Translations under genes and position numbers: made by a program
Notes under the pieces: generated by a model
Told to the model about the DNA's origin: nothing
What the model saw: the letters and a program-made list of their open reading frames with translations, nothing else
Database searches by the model: none
NCBI RefSeq assembly: GCF_030463565.1
Contig: NC_134643.1
Span: 78,241,721-78,305,720, forward strand
DNA: 64,000 nucleotides
Source: Pelecanus crispus
Lineage: Eukaryota > Chordata > Aves > Pelecaniformes > Pelecanidae
Reading direction: 5' to 3'
Part shown: piece after piece, positions 9,778 through 20,985 of the stretch
Layout of the letters: every line of letters starts with the position of its first letter
Numbering within the stretch: the first letter of the stretch is position 1

Positions 9778-10346
9778 GTGGGTACGAAATAAGGCTCCTT
9801 CTGGTGCTCAGGCTCCAGGTACCACTTTGCCAGAGGCGTCCCTGAGAAAAGCTCCGTCAAGTCCAGGGGACGGATTTCCACGTTGAGGAAGCAGCTCAGC
9901 AATGAGCATACTAAGTAGCTGACTAACTAGGCGTTCCCGTTTGCCAAACCTTTCATGAGCACCACGACCCTTGTCCCAGGGCGCGTCCGGGCCGCTGACT
10001 CCACAGAGCATGTGAACAGGTAACTGGGGTTAGTTCGCTCCGAGGTCTCCACAAAAAACACATCCCCTGGGGAAGGAGGGGGCCCACCAGCAGTGGGATG
10101 GGGAATGTAAGGCAAAAACTGAGCACACCTGCTTTGCGTAGGCACGCTGTAGAGCTGGCCCTCAGCGTCCTCCCCAGTTCTCCAGTAGAACATGACAGAG
10201 GCAAAGAACACAAATGAAATGGCGAGGATAAACAGAGCCCCGAGCCTGTGGCTCAGCACCATTGCGGTCAGTTTTGGCAGGCAATTGGACATCCTGGGCA
10301 GTCTTGCTTCTGTCAGAGGCCGCTCTCCCAAGACAACCGTCGTGAT
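9778..10346 (-). pseudogene. Truncated A4GALT-like pseudogene B
   Basis: The first part of the coding exon, with the splice acceptor at 10347-10348 and the conserved start at 10292. It reads through the membrane anchor and stem, then meets an in-frame TAG at 9927-9929, where the intact copies have ACG (Thr122 in copy A). Past the stop the frame is still recognisable (LDLTELFSGTPLAKWYLEP) as far as about residue 169, then homology ends at 9778. The DXD motif and the rest of the catalytic domain are missing, so it cannot be an active enzyme. It shares with copy C, and not with A or D, the patch coding EPEHQK and several 5' substitutions. A 37-bp stretch at 9901-9937 has about nine substitutions against copy C. 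Confidence 0.9.
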
Positions 10347-10549
10347 CTGAAGGGGAGAAAAGAAGAAAAAGACACGGACAGGCAAGGCAGCAGACCACGA
10401 GCCTGGGGACAGTGCCACAGCAGAACAGAACTCTCCTTCCTTCACCTCAGGGCAGCATGCTTAAATTAAACCTTTTGGTCATTTCTGAAACAGTCTCCTG
10501 GCTTCTCCAAATTGGCACAGGGCCTTCAGGTCAATGCAGAGCTGAGCTC

Positions 10550-11196
10550 ATTCACCCCTGGTTACTGCGACCGGCTCCCATACTAAACTCTCGATGAAGC
10601 CAGACAATGACTCGTCAGCCGCACCAGGAGGTTTCCAAATGCAACAGAACGGAGCCACCGCTCTCCACTAGGCACTGGGGCTTGGCGGACAGCGGAGAGG
10701 CAGACGATACACAAATCATCAGCTCTGGCTTCCCAGAATATTATTTTCTGCTGCAGCAACATGCCAGCTTGTGCTGCGGGTGTTACCCACCCTGCCTTTT
10801 ACATACCTATTTCCCCCTCCCTCCACACCGCAGCCAGCTGAATCCTGCAAATCATTTTTAGCTTGGTAAGCTGTAGAAGAGAAAGCAGGTGCAGGCTTGA
10901 GGGGACAGAGCCTTTGCTGTAGAGAAGGCAGGAAAGCCTGGCTCTAATCTAACAGGGAGCAAGCTTCAAAGTTACAGGCATATTTTTAGTAAGAGGAGGA
11001 ACTTCTACTACAATTGCACTTCTACATATTTAGAAATACATTTCTGCTTCTGTACTGGATAAGAGGACATTTTAGACGCTGCATTAGCCAGGCCACTTAT
11101 TTCACAAAACAAACACAGGAAATCTGGCGCCCTACCTTCCTCTGAAACTGCAAGTCCCACTCACAGAAATTGCAAAGAGTACTCACCTGTCCTTGC
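10550..11196 (-). repeat. Upstream block U, copy 2 (upstream of pseudogene B)
   Basis: Second copy of the block seen at 9115-9761 and about 27633-28279. It contains the minus-strand donor CAG|GTGAGTACT with last exon base 11187. Paired with the acceptor at 10347-10348 it would define an intron of about 840 bp. The sequence continues in register with unit 2 to about 12780. Confidence 0.7.
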
Positions 11197-12124
11197 TTTT
11201 CGATACACCACAGAAGTCACTGCTCGGCTGGACAAGATTTTGAAGAGGTTAGTGTCTCTGAGAGCACCTATCACTCTACAGTCTGGCACTTCCTTTTTGT
11301 GAAAAGAAATGGTGAAAGATGGAGTCTAAACACATGCAGATAACGTGCAGATCAGGGAGGATGTGACACCATACATTCAGCGACTACATTGGCTGAAAGA
11401 AGGGTCACGCAGCTGATGGGTCATGCAGCTGTGCTGTGAAGAACCCATCTAATTGGAATGAACCAGCAAAGAACAAGAAAAAAAAAAAAAGAAGGAAAAT
11501 GCTTATCGCTACACTCCAAGCTTTATACTGTGGCAGGAAACCGTTTTGCTGTTTTCTACTCCTTTGCTAAGAATTCCCAGTGCTCACGCTGCTTGGGTGG
11601 CTGCCACGAGAACTGAGCTGAGGGTTTCACAGAGCTGCCTCCTCCCACCCCAAGACTTCAGTTCTGAATACTCTGTTGAACACACACTCTTGCGACCAAT
11701 TAATTTACTCATCCATTTGGGAATAATCCTTCTTATGCCGGATACTTCGTTGAATGACTTTGCCAAATGCAGGTGTCCCTCATTTTATGACAGAGTTCCC
11801 CCTTGTCCCTGCGCTCAATGGCGGCTGACCTTCCCTTACAGAACATACGTTGACGCGTTCATAAAACACCACCTTCAGCCGTACAGCCACTAGGTTTAGG
11901 GTTTAGTGCAGTTGCTACTCAGTTGCCTGCAACAAATGGCAGGCCTATTGCTCTGCAGCTGTAGCCCTGTAGCTTCCCAGACCCCTCACCCTTCCCCAAA
12001 TCCTTCCAAGCACTGCAGCACCACGGATGGACTCGTAACATGCCAACGTTGGAAAGCACCTTAAGCTATTCCCAGCCCTTTCATCGATGGAGCTCTCCAG
12101 GCCTCCGGTCAGGCCCCATCGAGT
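11197..12124. repeat. Segmental duplication, right block of unit 1
   Basis: Matches 28280-29272 (offset 17083 rising to 17148 across a purine tract that is longer in unit 2). It is the presumed region of the upstream noncoding exon and promoter for the B/C type of gene. I see no strong TATA box or CpG island. An A-rich tract lies at about 11478-11492. Confidence 0.7.
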
Positions 12125-12828
12125 CACAGAATCACGGAAGGGTTGGGGGTGGAAGGCACCTCCGGAGGTCATTTCTCCAACCCCCCTGCTCAAAGCAGAG
12201 TCACCTAGAGCGGGTTGCTCAGGACCGTGCCCTCTTGGCTTCTGACCTTGTCCGAGGACAGAGACTCCACAACCTCTCTGGGCAACCTGTTCCAGCGTTT
12301 CACCACCATTTCTTTCATTCTAATTTCCTCTATTTCACTTTGTGCCCATTGTGTCTCATCCTGCCACTGGATTCCACAGAGAAGAGGCTGGCTTGTCTGC
12401 TTTACCCCACCCATCCCCAATCACCTATTTATACACTTTGACAAGACACCCCCCAAGCCTGCTCTTCTCCAAGATAAACGATCAGAGCACTCTCAGCCTC
12501 TCTTCATATGGCACATGCTCCAGTCCCTTTCTCATCTTACTGGCCCTTCTCTGGGCTTGCTCCAGTATGCCCGTCTCTCACTTTTACTGGGGAGCCCAGA
12601 ACCGGACGCAGCACTCCAGATGTGTCTCACCAGTGCGGAGTAGCAGGGAAGGATTGCTTCCCTTGACCTTGCACGTAATGCTGTTCTACATAGTGCAGCC
12701 CAGCAGGCTGGTGGCCTTCGTTGCCACAAGGGCGCACTGCTGGCTCCTGGTCAACTTCTTGTCCACAGGACCATCAGGGCCTTTTCGGCCAAGATGCTTT
12801 CCAGGTGGTCAGCACACGTACTTTTCTC
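12125..12828 (-). mobile_element. CR1 LINE, truncated (unit 1 copy at the duplication edge)
   Basis: Minus-strand CR1 3' region: the 3' end lies near 12125-12150 (GTCACAGAATCACGGAAGGG on the plus strand), followed by the C-terminal ORF2 coding region (FKRWNRLPREVVESLSSD-like residues). It breaks off at about 12828. The same insertion in unit 2 runs from 29273 to about 30720 and lacks a short segment that this copy still has (about 12770-12825). The break at 12828 marks the end of unit 1. Confidence 0.8.
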
Positions 12829-13565
12829 CTCTCCTCAAGTCTGTCACGGCATTGGCTCTGCCCAGGTTTGCTAGAAGCCACAGTAGGCTTTATCTCACCT
12901 AACTTTAACAGTCCGTGGTACAGGCAGCTGTCTTCCCATTACAGGCGGTGATGCCTGCAGTCACTTACCTGCTTGAGTGATCTGCATTAGCGCTAGATGA
13001 ATGCATAATCCATTGACTAGATCCCCACTGACAATAATAAGATGACACTGGGGATGGTGGTCCTAGTCCTGGACCTGGTCACTGGTCCTTCTGCTGACGT
13101 GGACGTGTCTGCCCCTGTGCTTCCAAAATGTGTTCAGTGCTCCAATGAAAGGAAGGTAATGCTTTCCCTCCTCATACCAGTGCAGAAACAGGCACATGCT
13201 GACACTCTCTGAGAGTGTGACAAGGACTGGTTAGATACTCACATGCCACAAGAACTTCTTCAACAGAGCAAGAAATGCGCTAAAGCATATTTTCTGACAA
13301 TACATGATTTGAAAAATACTGCGTATAATTTTCACGACATTGCTTGCTAAATTTAGAAGCCGAGCTAACCAATCCAGTGCTGGAAATATGCAAAGGAGAA
13401 GAAGAAAACAAAAAACCCCAGTCCAAACAAAACCTGTAAAACGTACAGAGACACCTTACTGTATGAGGTAAAGGCTGACATCATCTGATCTTCGTGACAG
13501 TTCAAGTAGTCACCAAAAAAATGGCAAGAAATGAACTGTACAAATTCTTTAAGGGCACGCATTTA
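12829..13565. other. Spacer between the two duplication units
   Basis: No match elsewhere in the window and no recognised gene or repeat. A minus-strand donor-like site (CTCAAGCAG|GTAAGTG) lies at about 12962-12976 and could belong to an upstream noncoding exon, but nothing else supports that. Open frames are short. Confidence 0.5.
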
Positions 13566-13714
13566 GAATCATAGAATGCTTTGGGTTGGAAGGGACCTTT
13601 AGAGGTCATCAAGCCCAACCCCCCCTGCACTGAGCAGGGACAGCTTTAACTAGATCAGGTCCCTCAGAGCCCCATCCAGCCTGACCTGGAATGTTTCTAG
13701 GGATGGGGCCTCCA

Positions 13715-14853
13715 CTACCTCTCTGGGCAACGTGGAACTGGAACACAGTGCTTCACCACCCTCACTGTAAAAAATTTCTTCCTTATATCCAGTCTAAATC
13801 TACCCTTCTTTAGTTTAAAACCATTACTCCTTCTCCTGTCACAACAGGCCTTGCTAAAAAGATTCCCCCCATCCTTCCTGTAGGCCCCCTTTAAGTACTG
13901 AAAGGCTGCAATAAGGTCTCCCTGGAGCCTTCCCTTCTCCAGGCTGAACAACCCCAACTCTCTCAGCCTGTCCTCGTAGGAGAGGTGCTCCAGCCCTCGG
14001 ATCATTTTTGTGGCCCTCCTCTGGACCCGCTCCAGCAGGTCCATGTCCTTCTTGTGCTGAGGGCCCCAGAGCTGGACGCCGTGCTCCAGATGAGGTCTCA
14101 CCAGAGCAGAGCAGAGGGGCAGAATCACCTCCCTCGACCTGCTGGCCATGCTTCTTTTGATGCAGCCCAGGATACGGTTGGCCTTCTGGGCTGCAAGCGC
14201 ACATTGCTGGCTCATGTCCAGCTTTTCATCCAACCCCCAAGTCCTTCTCCGCAGGGCTGCTCTCAACTCCTTCATCGCCACAGCCTTTATTGATATTCGG
14301 GGTTGCCCCAACCCAGGTGCAGGACCTTGCACTTGGCCTTCTTGAACCTCCTGAGGTTCACACAGGCCCACCTCTCCCGCTTGTCCAGGTCCCTTTGGAT
14401 GACATCTTGTCCTTCTGGTGTGTCAACTGCACCACTCAGCTTGGTGTCACCTGCAATCTTGCTGAGGGTGCACTCGATCCCACTGTCTATGTCATTGATG
14501 AAGATATTAAACAGCACCAGTCCCAGTACAGACCCCCGAGGGACACCACTTGTCACCGGTCTCCATTTGCACATCGAGCCGTTGACCACTACCCGCTGGA
14601 TGCGACCATCCAGCCAATTCCTTATCCACCAAACAGCGTACCCATCAAATCCATATCTCCCCAATTTAGAGAGAAGGATCTTGTGGGGGACTGTGTCAGA
14701 GGCTTTACGGAAGTCCAGATGGATGACATCCGTCTTCCAGTCCCCAGGGACTTCATCTGACTGCCACGACTTTTCAAGTATTAGGGAGAGTGGCTTGGCA
14801 ACTACATCAGCCAATTCCCTCGGGACTCTGGGATGCATCTCATCAGGTCCCAC
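13715..14853 (-). pseudogene. CR1 reverse transcriptase remnant (unit 2)
   Basis: Frame 14287-14853 carries [24 protein letters not shown], the RT block [22 protein letters not shown], and a damaged catalytic motif: IAGDTKLSG stands where CR1 enzymes have FADDTK, so the second-position aspartate is lost. A second frame (13715-14371) continues with [20 protein letters not shown] and [14 protein letters not shown], the typical C-terminus. The overlap of the two frames shows a frameshift. This explains most of the long minus-strand open frames here. Confidence 0.85.
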
Positions 14854-17418
14854 AGACTTGTGTACATTCAGGTTCCTCGGGTAGTCTCAGACCTGATCTT
14901 CCCTTACAGTGGTAGGGGCTTTATCCCCCCCGGTCCCCATCTTGCGGTCCATCGACTTGGGAGGGGTGAAAGAGAGGTTGCTGGAGAAGACCGAGGCAAA
15001 AAAGTTGTTGAGTACCTCAGCTTTCTCCTCATCTGTTGGTACTAGGTCACCATTCTTGTTCATCGGGGGGTTTGCTTTCTTTAACCTTCCTTTTCCGGTT
15101 GACATACCTGTAGAAGCCCTTCTTGTTATTCTTTACATCCCTTGCCAAACTCAGCTCCAGCCGTGCCTTGGCCATCCTGACCACATCCCTACACAACCAG
15201 GCAGCTTCCCTGTACTCTTCCCAGGACACCTGTCCCTGCTTCCACTGCCTGTGCAGTTCCCTCTTGCTCTTTAGTTTGACCAGCATGTCTCGACTCAGCC
15301 ATGCTGGCCTCTTCCCTTCCTTGCTTGATTTCTTACACCTGGGGACTGAGAGCTCTTGTGCTCTATGGAAGGTGTCCCTACAGATCTGCCAGCTCTGTTC
15401 CGTTCCCCTGTCCTGAGGACCGTTTCCCACGGGGTCTTTCTGACTAACTCCTTGAAGAGCTGGAAGGTGGTCTCCTAAAATTTGGAGTCCTGGCTGTACT
15501 TCTCACTTTTCCCATGTCCCTCAGGAGCAAGATCTCCACCAATGCGTGATCACTGCAGCCCAGGCTGCCTCCAGTCTTGACATCACCAATGAGCTCACTT
15601 GCATTGGTGACCATCAGGTCCAGTATTGCATCCTCTCGGGTAGGGGTGCCTGCTACCTGGCTTAGGAAGTTAGCCTCAATGCATTCAAGGAATTTCCTGG
15701 ATTGCCTACAGCTCGCCGTGTTGCTTTTCCAGCAAATGTCGGGGTGCTTGAAGTCCCCCAGTAGGACGAGAGTCTGCAAGCGCAAAGCCTCCTGGAGCTG
15801 GAGGAAGAAGGCTTCGTCAGTAGGCTCCCCTTGATCAGGCGGCCTGTAGTAGACACCAACCACAAGGTTCCCTTTGGTGCCTCTGTCTCTGATTCTCACC
15901 CATAAGCTTTCGACCTGCTCGTGGCTATTCTTCAGGGACAGCTCTTCACACTGTATCGATTTCTTTATGTAGAGGGCAACGCCTCCGCCCCCACCTTCCT
16001 CACCTGTCCCTTCTGAACAGCCTGTAGCCATCAATAGCCACATTCCAGTCACGGGATTCGGCCCACCAAGTTTCAACGATGGCAATCAGGTCATAGCTTT
16101 CTAGCAGCACAGTAGCTTTCAGCTCCTCCTCTTTGTTCCCCATGCTGTGTGCGTTCGTGTAGAGGCATTTCATCTGGGCTGTTGGCCATGTCGCCTTCTC
16201 AGTGGAACATCCCTTGTTTCACTTGTGGTGTTTCACAGAGGTTTCCTTGTTGGCTCCTACTACCTCTGGAGCCCCCAGCTCATCTCCGCGAGACTATGTC
16301 AGGGCTACGTCAGAGAATGAAACGTTACATTCTCAGTTCACGCTGAAAGCAATTACCATTGCTTTTACGTAATTACATTACAACTGTGTAATTCTCAGAT
16401 TATGACTTCTGTGGAAGTTCTCAGACCTCCAGGCCTAGACCTTAGCATAACCAGTATAAACAACTGTCTTAGCCAGAGGGGATCAGATGCTGGGGAAGCA
16501 TAGGAGAGTTGCAGCTCTCAGCATGGGACCCAGTGCTAGAGGCATCGAGACTGGGTCAGGGCTGGAGAATCTGGTACAGCTGAGATGGGCCAGAATATGT
16601 CACGAACATCCAAATCTAGCTTCACAGGCTAAATGAGAGCATACCGTGGTATACCTTCCCTCCTTTCTTTGTCTTATCATTGCTCGTCTTTGCTGCACAA
16701 TTTCAGTGCAACTTCAGCTACCTTATGCCATTAAACTATTCAAAAAGCTACATTTATGGTACATCAAGTAGAAACATGGAAACATAGCTCTAATCAGCCT
16801 TGGAAGTGATTGCACCGGTCCCAGTTGTCTTTAGGAGAATGAGCCAAGTACTGCTGAGTTTAGTGATGTCCCTCCAAGTAAGTGTGTGGACATATGAACA
16901 GAAAAACACTGGAGCGGGGGTGTAAATTTGCCACAAATTCAGTAACAAAAGCAGAGAGGAAAAAGGTCCGGCAAAGTGCTGCTGCATACCCAGGTAGCTG
17001 CTAGGGGTCTTGAACAGTATCACTGATCACAAGCAGCCTGACAGGACTATTTTGGGGACCCACCAGAAAACAGCTGAAGATCCCCATTTTCTCCAGATTT
17101 ACATCGCCAACAAGAGTAGAAGAGGTAAGATTTGACAATGCCAGCATTCAGTGGGGGACTGATCAGTCTGTTAGGCATGGAAGAGCAGAGCGGTGCCAAA
17201 CAAGGATGAATCCGCCAGCTAATTCCCCTAGCATTTAGGGGAATTAGTATTTAGCATTTTAGCAACAGCTTTAGAGCTCCTCCTTTTGACCCTAGAGAGA
17301 ATGGCAGACCAAGCATGTGCAAATATTTGAGGTGAGATGGGAGTAAGCATTGTAATTGTAATGGGTAGATCAGACCAAGCCATAAGATACTGCAGCTATA
17401 TACAGAGGGTGCTTAAGC
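14514..17418. repeat. Segmental duplication, left block of unit 2
   Basis: Partner of 1-2905 with about three substitutions in 2.9 kb. This is the least diverged part of the duplication. Confidence 0.95.
14887..16173 (-). pseudogene. CR1 ORF2 remnant: endonuclease plus linker (unit 2)
   Basis: Near-identical copy of the 374-1660 remnant, with the endonuclease frame at 15444-16085 and the linker frames at 14887-15105 and 15047-15430. One visible coding difference is arginine for serine in the segment ESLWVxIRDRG. Not a host gene. Confidence 0.8.
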
Positions 17419-20400
17419 TCTCTTAACTGCATCTTTTGTACTTAACCACAACTTCATCTTTCCAGAGTGAACCTTGCAATATCCAATTTCACTTACATGT
17501 TTTTTAGAACCAAGTTTTCTCCTGAAATAAAAGAAAGAAAAGTGAAAATACCCGCTCGTATAGCTCTAATGCAGTGCTGGATAGACACTCCGTGGGGTAA
17601 CAAGAATTAAAAGCAAGCCACAGCAAAGAGGCAGAGGATAGATCGCAAGGTTCTGCAAAAAATAAACAGATTGTGGGGAGAAATGATATGGCAGATTTTA
17701 TAGCTGTTGATTCCCAAACCACTGTACAGAACATGGCCGTAGAGGTGACGGCATCTCGCTGAAGTTATCCAGAAAAAAAAAAAATACAGACTCTGGCTGT
17801 TATTTGCAACAGAGAGAATCAACAATGTATGTAAGTAATGACCACAAACAGAAAATCACATAGCCAGTCATGGCAACATCATTCAGCTTCAATTCAGCTT
17901 CTGTCTCCCTAAATATAATAAGCAGTAGTCTAAGATTAGTGGAAAATGGTCAGTAATGCTATTACACTTAGATAGAGTAGGAAATAACTTGAATGAATTA
18001 AGATAGAGCTGTAACAGCTTCCAAAAAAACCCAGGCATGCTCAATTTCAGTTGAGCTTGCTCAGTAGCTTCATCAAATCTAAAAAACCACTAGCAAGAGC
18101 TGTTATTTTCTCAGACAGTAACACTTTGACAGGATTAGCTTGCACCCAGTGACAGTGCTATCTGAGAATGGTGGCATATGAATTCGTAAGAGAGAAGCGG
18201 TTCTTCTAGTGCTACCTGTGCTGTTAGCTACAGCCACAATGTAAGTTACTTCCTGAGCAAGCTCAGAGAGAGTGCAGTGGTGCACCAGAACAGTGCATGC
18301 AAGCACTAACGCCCGAGCCAACCTTTGCAGCAGGAAACGACCAAGTTTAGATGTAAGTATTGCCACTAAGAAGACTCTGAACCCCACCGACGGCTGCCAG
18401 ACCCTAATACCAAGTGTAGCGATGGCTCACTATCAAAGATACCCTGCCACCAAGGAGGGGACTGTGGCCCAGTGCTGTGCCACTCAGCTCTCCCTTCCCC
18501 CAGGAATTAAGACTTCTGCCAGGACTAAGAAGAAATACTAGACTTGTGGTTTCTATCAGACCACCACTGAGGTGCAGGGCAAGGAAAAAGCTCGTTATTT
18601 GTTCACCCTCATGTGAAATCACAAAGAATTAGCACTTCCTCAGCTTCACTCCTTGGGGTCTCTCCACACTACTCTTACGCACAAGAGAGCTGGTTCGTGG
18701 AAAACCCAGTATTAGACTCGGTGCGTTGTATTGTTTGGCTGCTTCTGAAAAACAGCAGGTAAACTTCCATTTTGAATACGTACAGATACAACAGGGAATG
18801 ATGGACTGACAAGTAAAGGCAGTTAGTAGTAGTCACAAGGCTAACGTACCACAGAGAAGAGATCTCTTTCCTTTTATGACAAGAGCGATTGCATCTTTAC
18901 TTTAACGAGTACGTGGCAAGGCAGACTGTGTCATGCTGAGTGGTATGGAGCACCTGAGTCACTGCCAGGAGTGGGTGAGCCAGGCACAGCCATGCACTTG
19001 TTAGTTCCAGCAGCACAGACGAACCTCTGCTACAAGCGTGCAGCAAGAGTTCAAGACCAAAAGAAACAAGTTGCACCAGCTGGCAACCTGGCTGCTAGCA
19101 GCAGCCTCGCAAAGCGACAAGGTTAAGAAAGCAAGTCAGAGCTCAGTTTCAGACTCACCCTGGAGTTTTCTGTCCCTTGCTATTTTTGTATCCTTCCAGA
19201 CTTACGGAACTGGTTGGGGTTACTGGAAATGGACCAAACCCATAGATTTGCAGTTCAAGTGTAATCCCTAGCTGTGAGCACTAGCTTTCACCTGGGCTTT
19301 AAAATTTCCTAGGAACCATCCCGAGCCCATGTTTGGGTGAATGCCCAGCTGAAGTTATAGCAGCCCCAGACCCAGCATGGCACAAGAGCTAACCCAGAAC
19401 TCCCCATGTCCAGCGTGGAACTAGCCTTTCATGTCAACTCTTAGGTGCCAACCCCAGTACATAGTCAGCTCTGCTGCTCACTTCCCCAGTAGAAGGAGGC
19501 CATATAGTTTATGTAGGCTTAGCTGGTGCCCTTGTCCTCAACTTCAGAGCTGCTCTCTCTCTGGTTTTTATTCCCGGCCTGGCTCAGCTCTGGTAATGAC
19601 AGGTTCTTTCCACACCATCCCATGTCTATGGGGAGCGGCAGGAAACATCAGTTCCCAGCATCAGAAACAGCCAGAGAACAGTGGACTGAGTGGGGTGTTG
19701 CTGAGCTAACTCCAGAATCACGTGGGAAGGGAGGGATGGGAGGATCATATCAGAGGGTGGACAGATGAAGCAGGGAGCATGACTTGCTCCAGCGCTGCTG
19801 TAGGATCCTTCAGATCCCACAATGAAGTGACCATAAAGCAACATGCCAATGGATCACTTCACTAAGCACCTTGTCCATAAAAGGACTGCTGCAGAGAGTC
19901 CTCTGCCCAAAAGGTCTGGGCCTGCCTGCAGTTTAGATCATACTCTGCAGTGAAAGGTGAAACTGATGTGCCCGTGACATAGCGGGTAGAAAGGACTAGG
20001 GAAAAGGTCTGCAGGAAACGATCTCTCATGGCTACAAGGATCCAAACTTATTCTGGTATGCACTAGCTCTTTTCCTCATCTCCTGCAAAGACATTATGAA
20101 CATGAGGATTAATGCAAGGCAGAGAGGCTGCATTTCACTCACAGCACTGATACTGGCACAGCTACACAGATCCTATCTTTGCCTCAGAGTTAACGTTCTC
20201 CCAAGAAAACGGCACAAGCTGGAAAAAAAGATCAAATGTGATTAAAACACAAGAGGGAGGGGAAAGAAAAAAAAAATAAAACATGAAGTGATAAATCAAT
20301 CAGCATTTCCCACAGTTGAACCACAGGAGCTGAGATTGCCTTTAAAACATGCTGTATTTCCCTATAATGCAGGTAAGGGTCAGAGACCCCTGAGAGATGA

Positions 20401-20985
20401 GACACCTCTGGCCAAGGGCTGCTTAGCCCAGGACCATCTCCAGCCACCAGAGAAACCACCGAGGAAACACCCTCTAATCACTGACCCAAGAAACTGCTTA
20501 AATTGCAGCAGGGCTACCCTGCAAGAGGAAGGGGCAGGATTTGGCCACGTTAACGTAACGCACTAGGATGGCTCCTGCCGACATGGCTGTAGCTGCGCTG
20601 CCCTACATCACCCAAAGAGCAAAGGGCTGGGGAGGCAGGAGGGAGGGAGGGATGCAGGCCCACAGCAGCACAAGATGCCTCTCCCAGAGATGGGTCATTC
20701 CTACCCAGCCCAGAAACAGGGGGAACACGGCACAGCCCACCCCAAACCCACTCTGTTCCCCCAGCACTGCCCAGAAGGTGGGACACAGCCCCCAGCCACA
20801 CAGAGCCTTCCGGAAGGTTCCACTATGGCGGCACAAGCCCCTCAGCTGCTGCCCCCAGCCCGGCCACGGTGGCGGGCGCTGCCCTGGCACACACCCGTGG
20901 TCTGTGGGGCCTGCGTGGCTCAGGCAGCAAGAGCAGGGAGGGCTGGCCCGGCCCCATTTTGCATGGCTTAGAGAAGCCGGAGCCG
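17419..20985. other. 3.57-kb segment found only in unit 2
   Basis: Unit 1 joins 2905 directly to the partner of 20992, so this segment is missing there. It has no recognised gene or repeat family, only short open frames, A-rich tracts at 17773 and 20265, and a GC-richer end from about 20560. The unit 1 junction has a few bases (GTCTTG) that match neither side well, which looks like a repair scar. That favours a deletion in unit 1 over an insertion in unit 2. Confidence 0.65.

Larger units (their letters stand above)
13566..16293 (-). mobile_element. CR1 LINE, long 5'-truncated copy with internal deletion (unit 2)
   Basis: About 2.7 kb on the minus strand. The 3' end is at 13566 (plus-strand AGAATCATAGAATGCTTTGGG), followed by the ORF2 C-terminus (13715-14371), reverse transcriptase (14287-14853), linker and endonuclease (14887-16173). 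Compared with a usual CR1, the RT jumps from VPGDWK to HLDFRKA at about 14722-14730. About 90 residues between them (the HGF...FYDE region) are missing. The unit 1 copy (1-1780) has the same deletion, so it predates the duplication. The frames shift between domains, so it is dead. Confidence 0.9.

Noticed and set aside
11890-11912. Telomere-like words (GGTTTAGGGTTTAG)
   Set aside because: Only about two imperfect units, and not the vertebrate TTAGGG array.
13566-13620. Separate short repeat at the spacer edge
   Set aside because: It is the 3' end of the long CR1 at 13566-16293.
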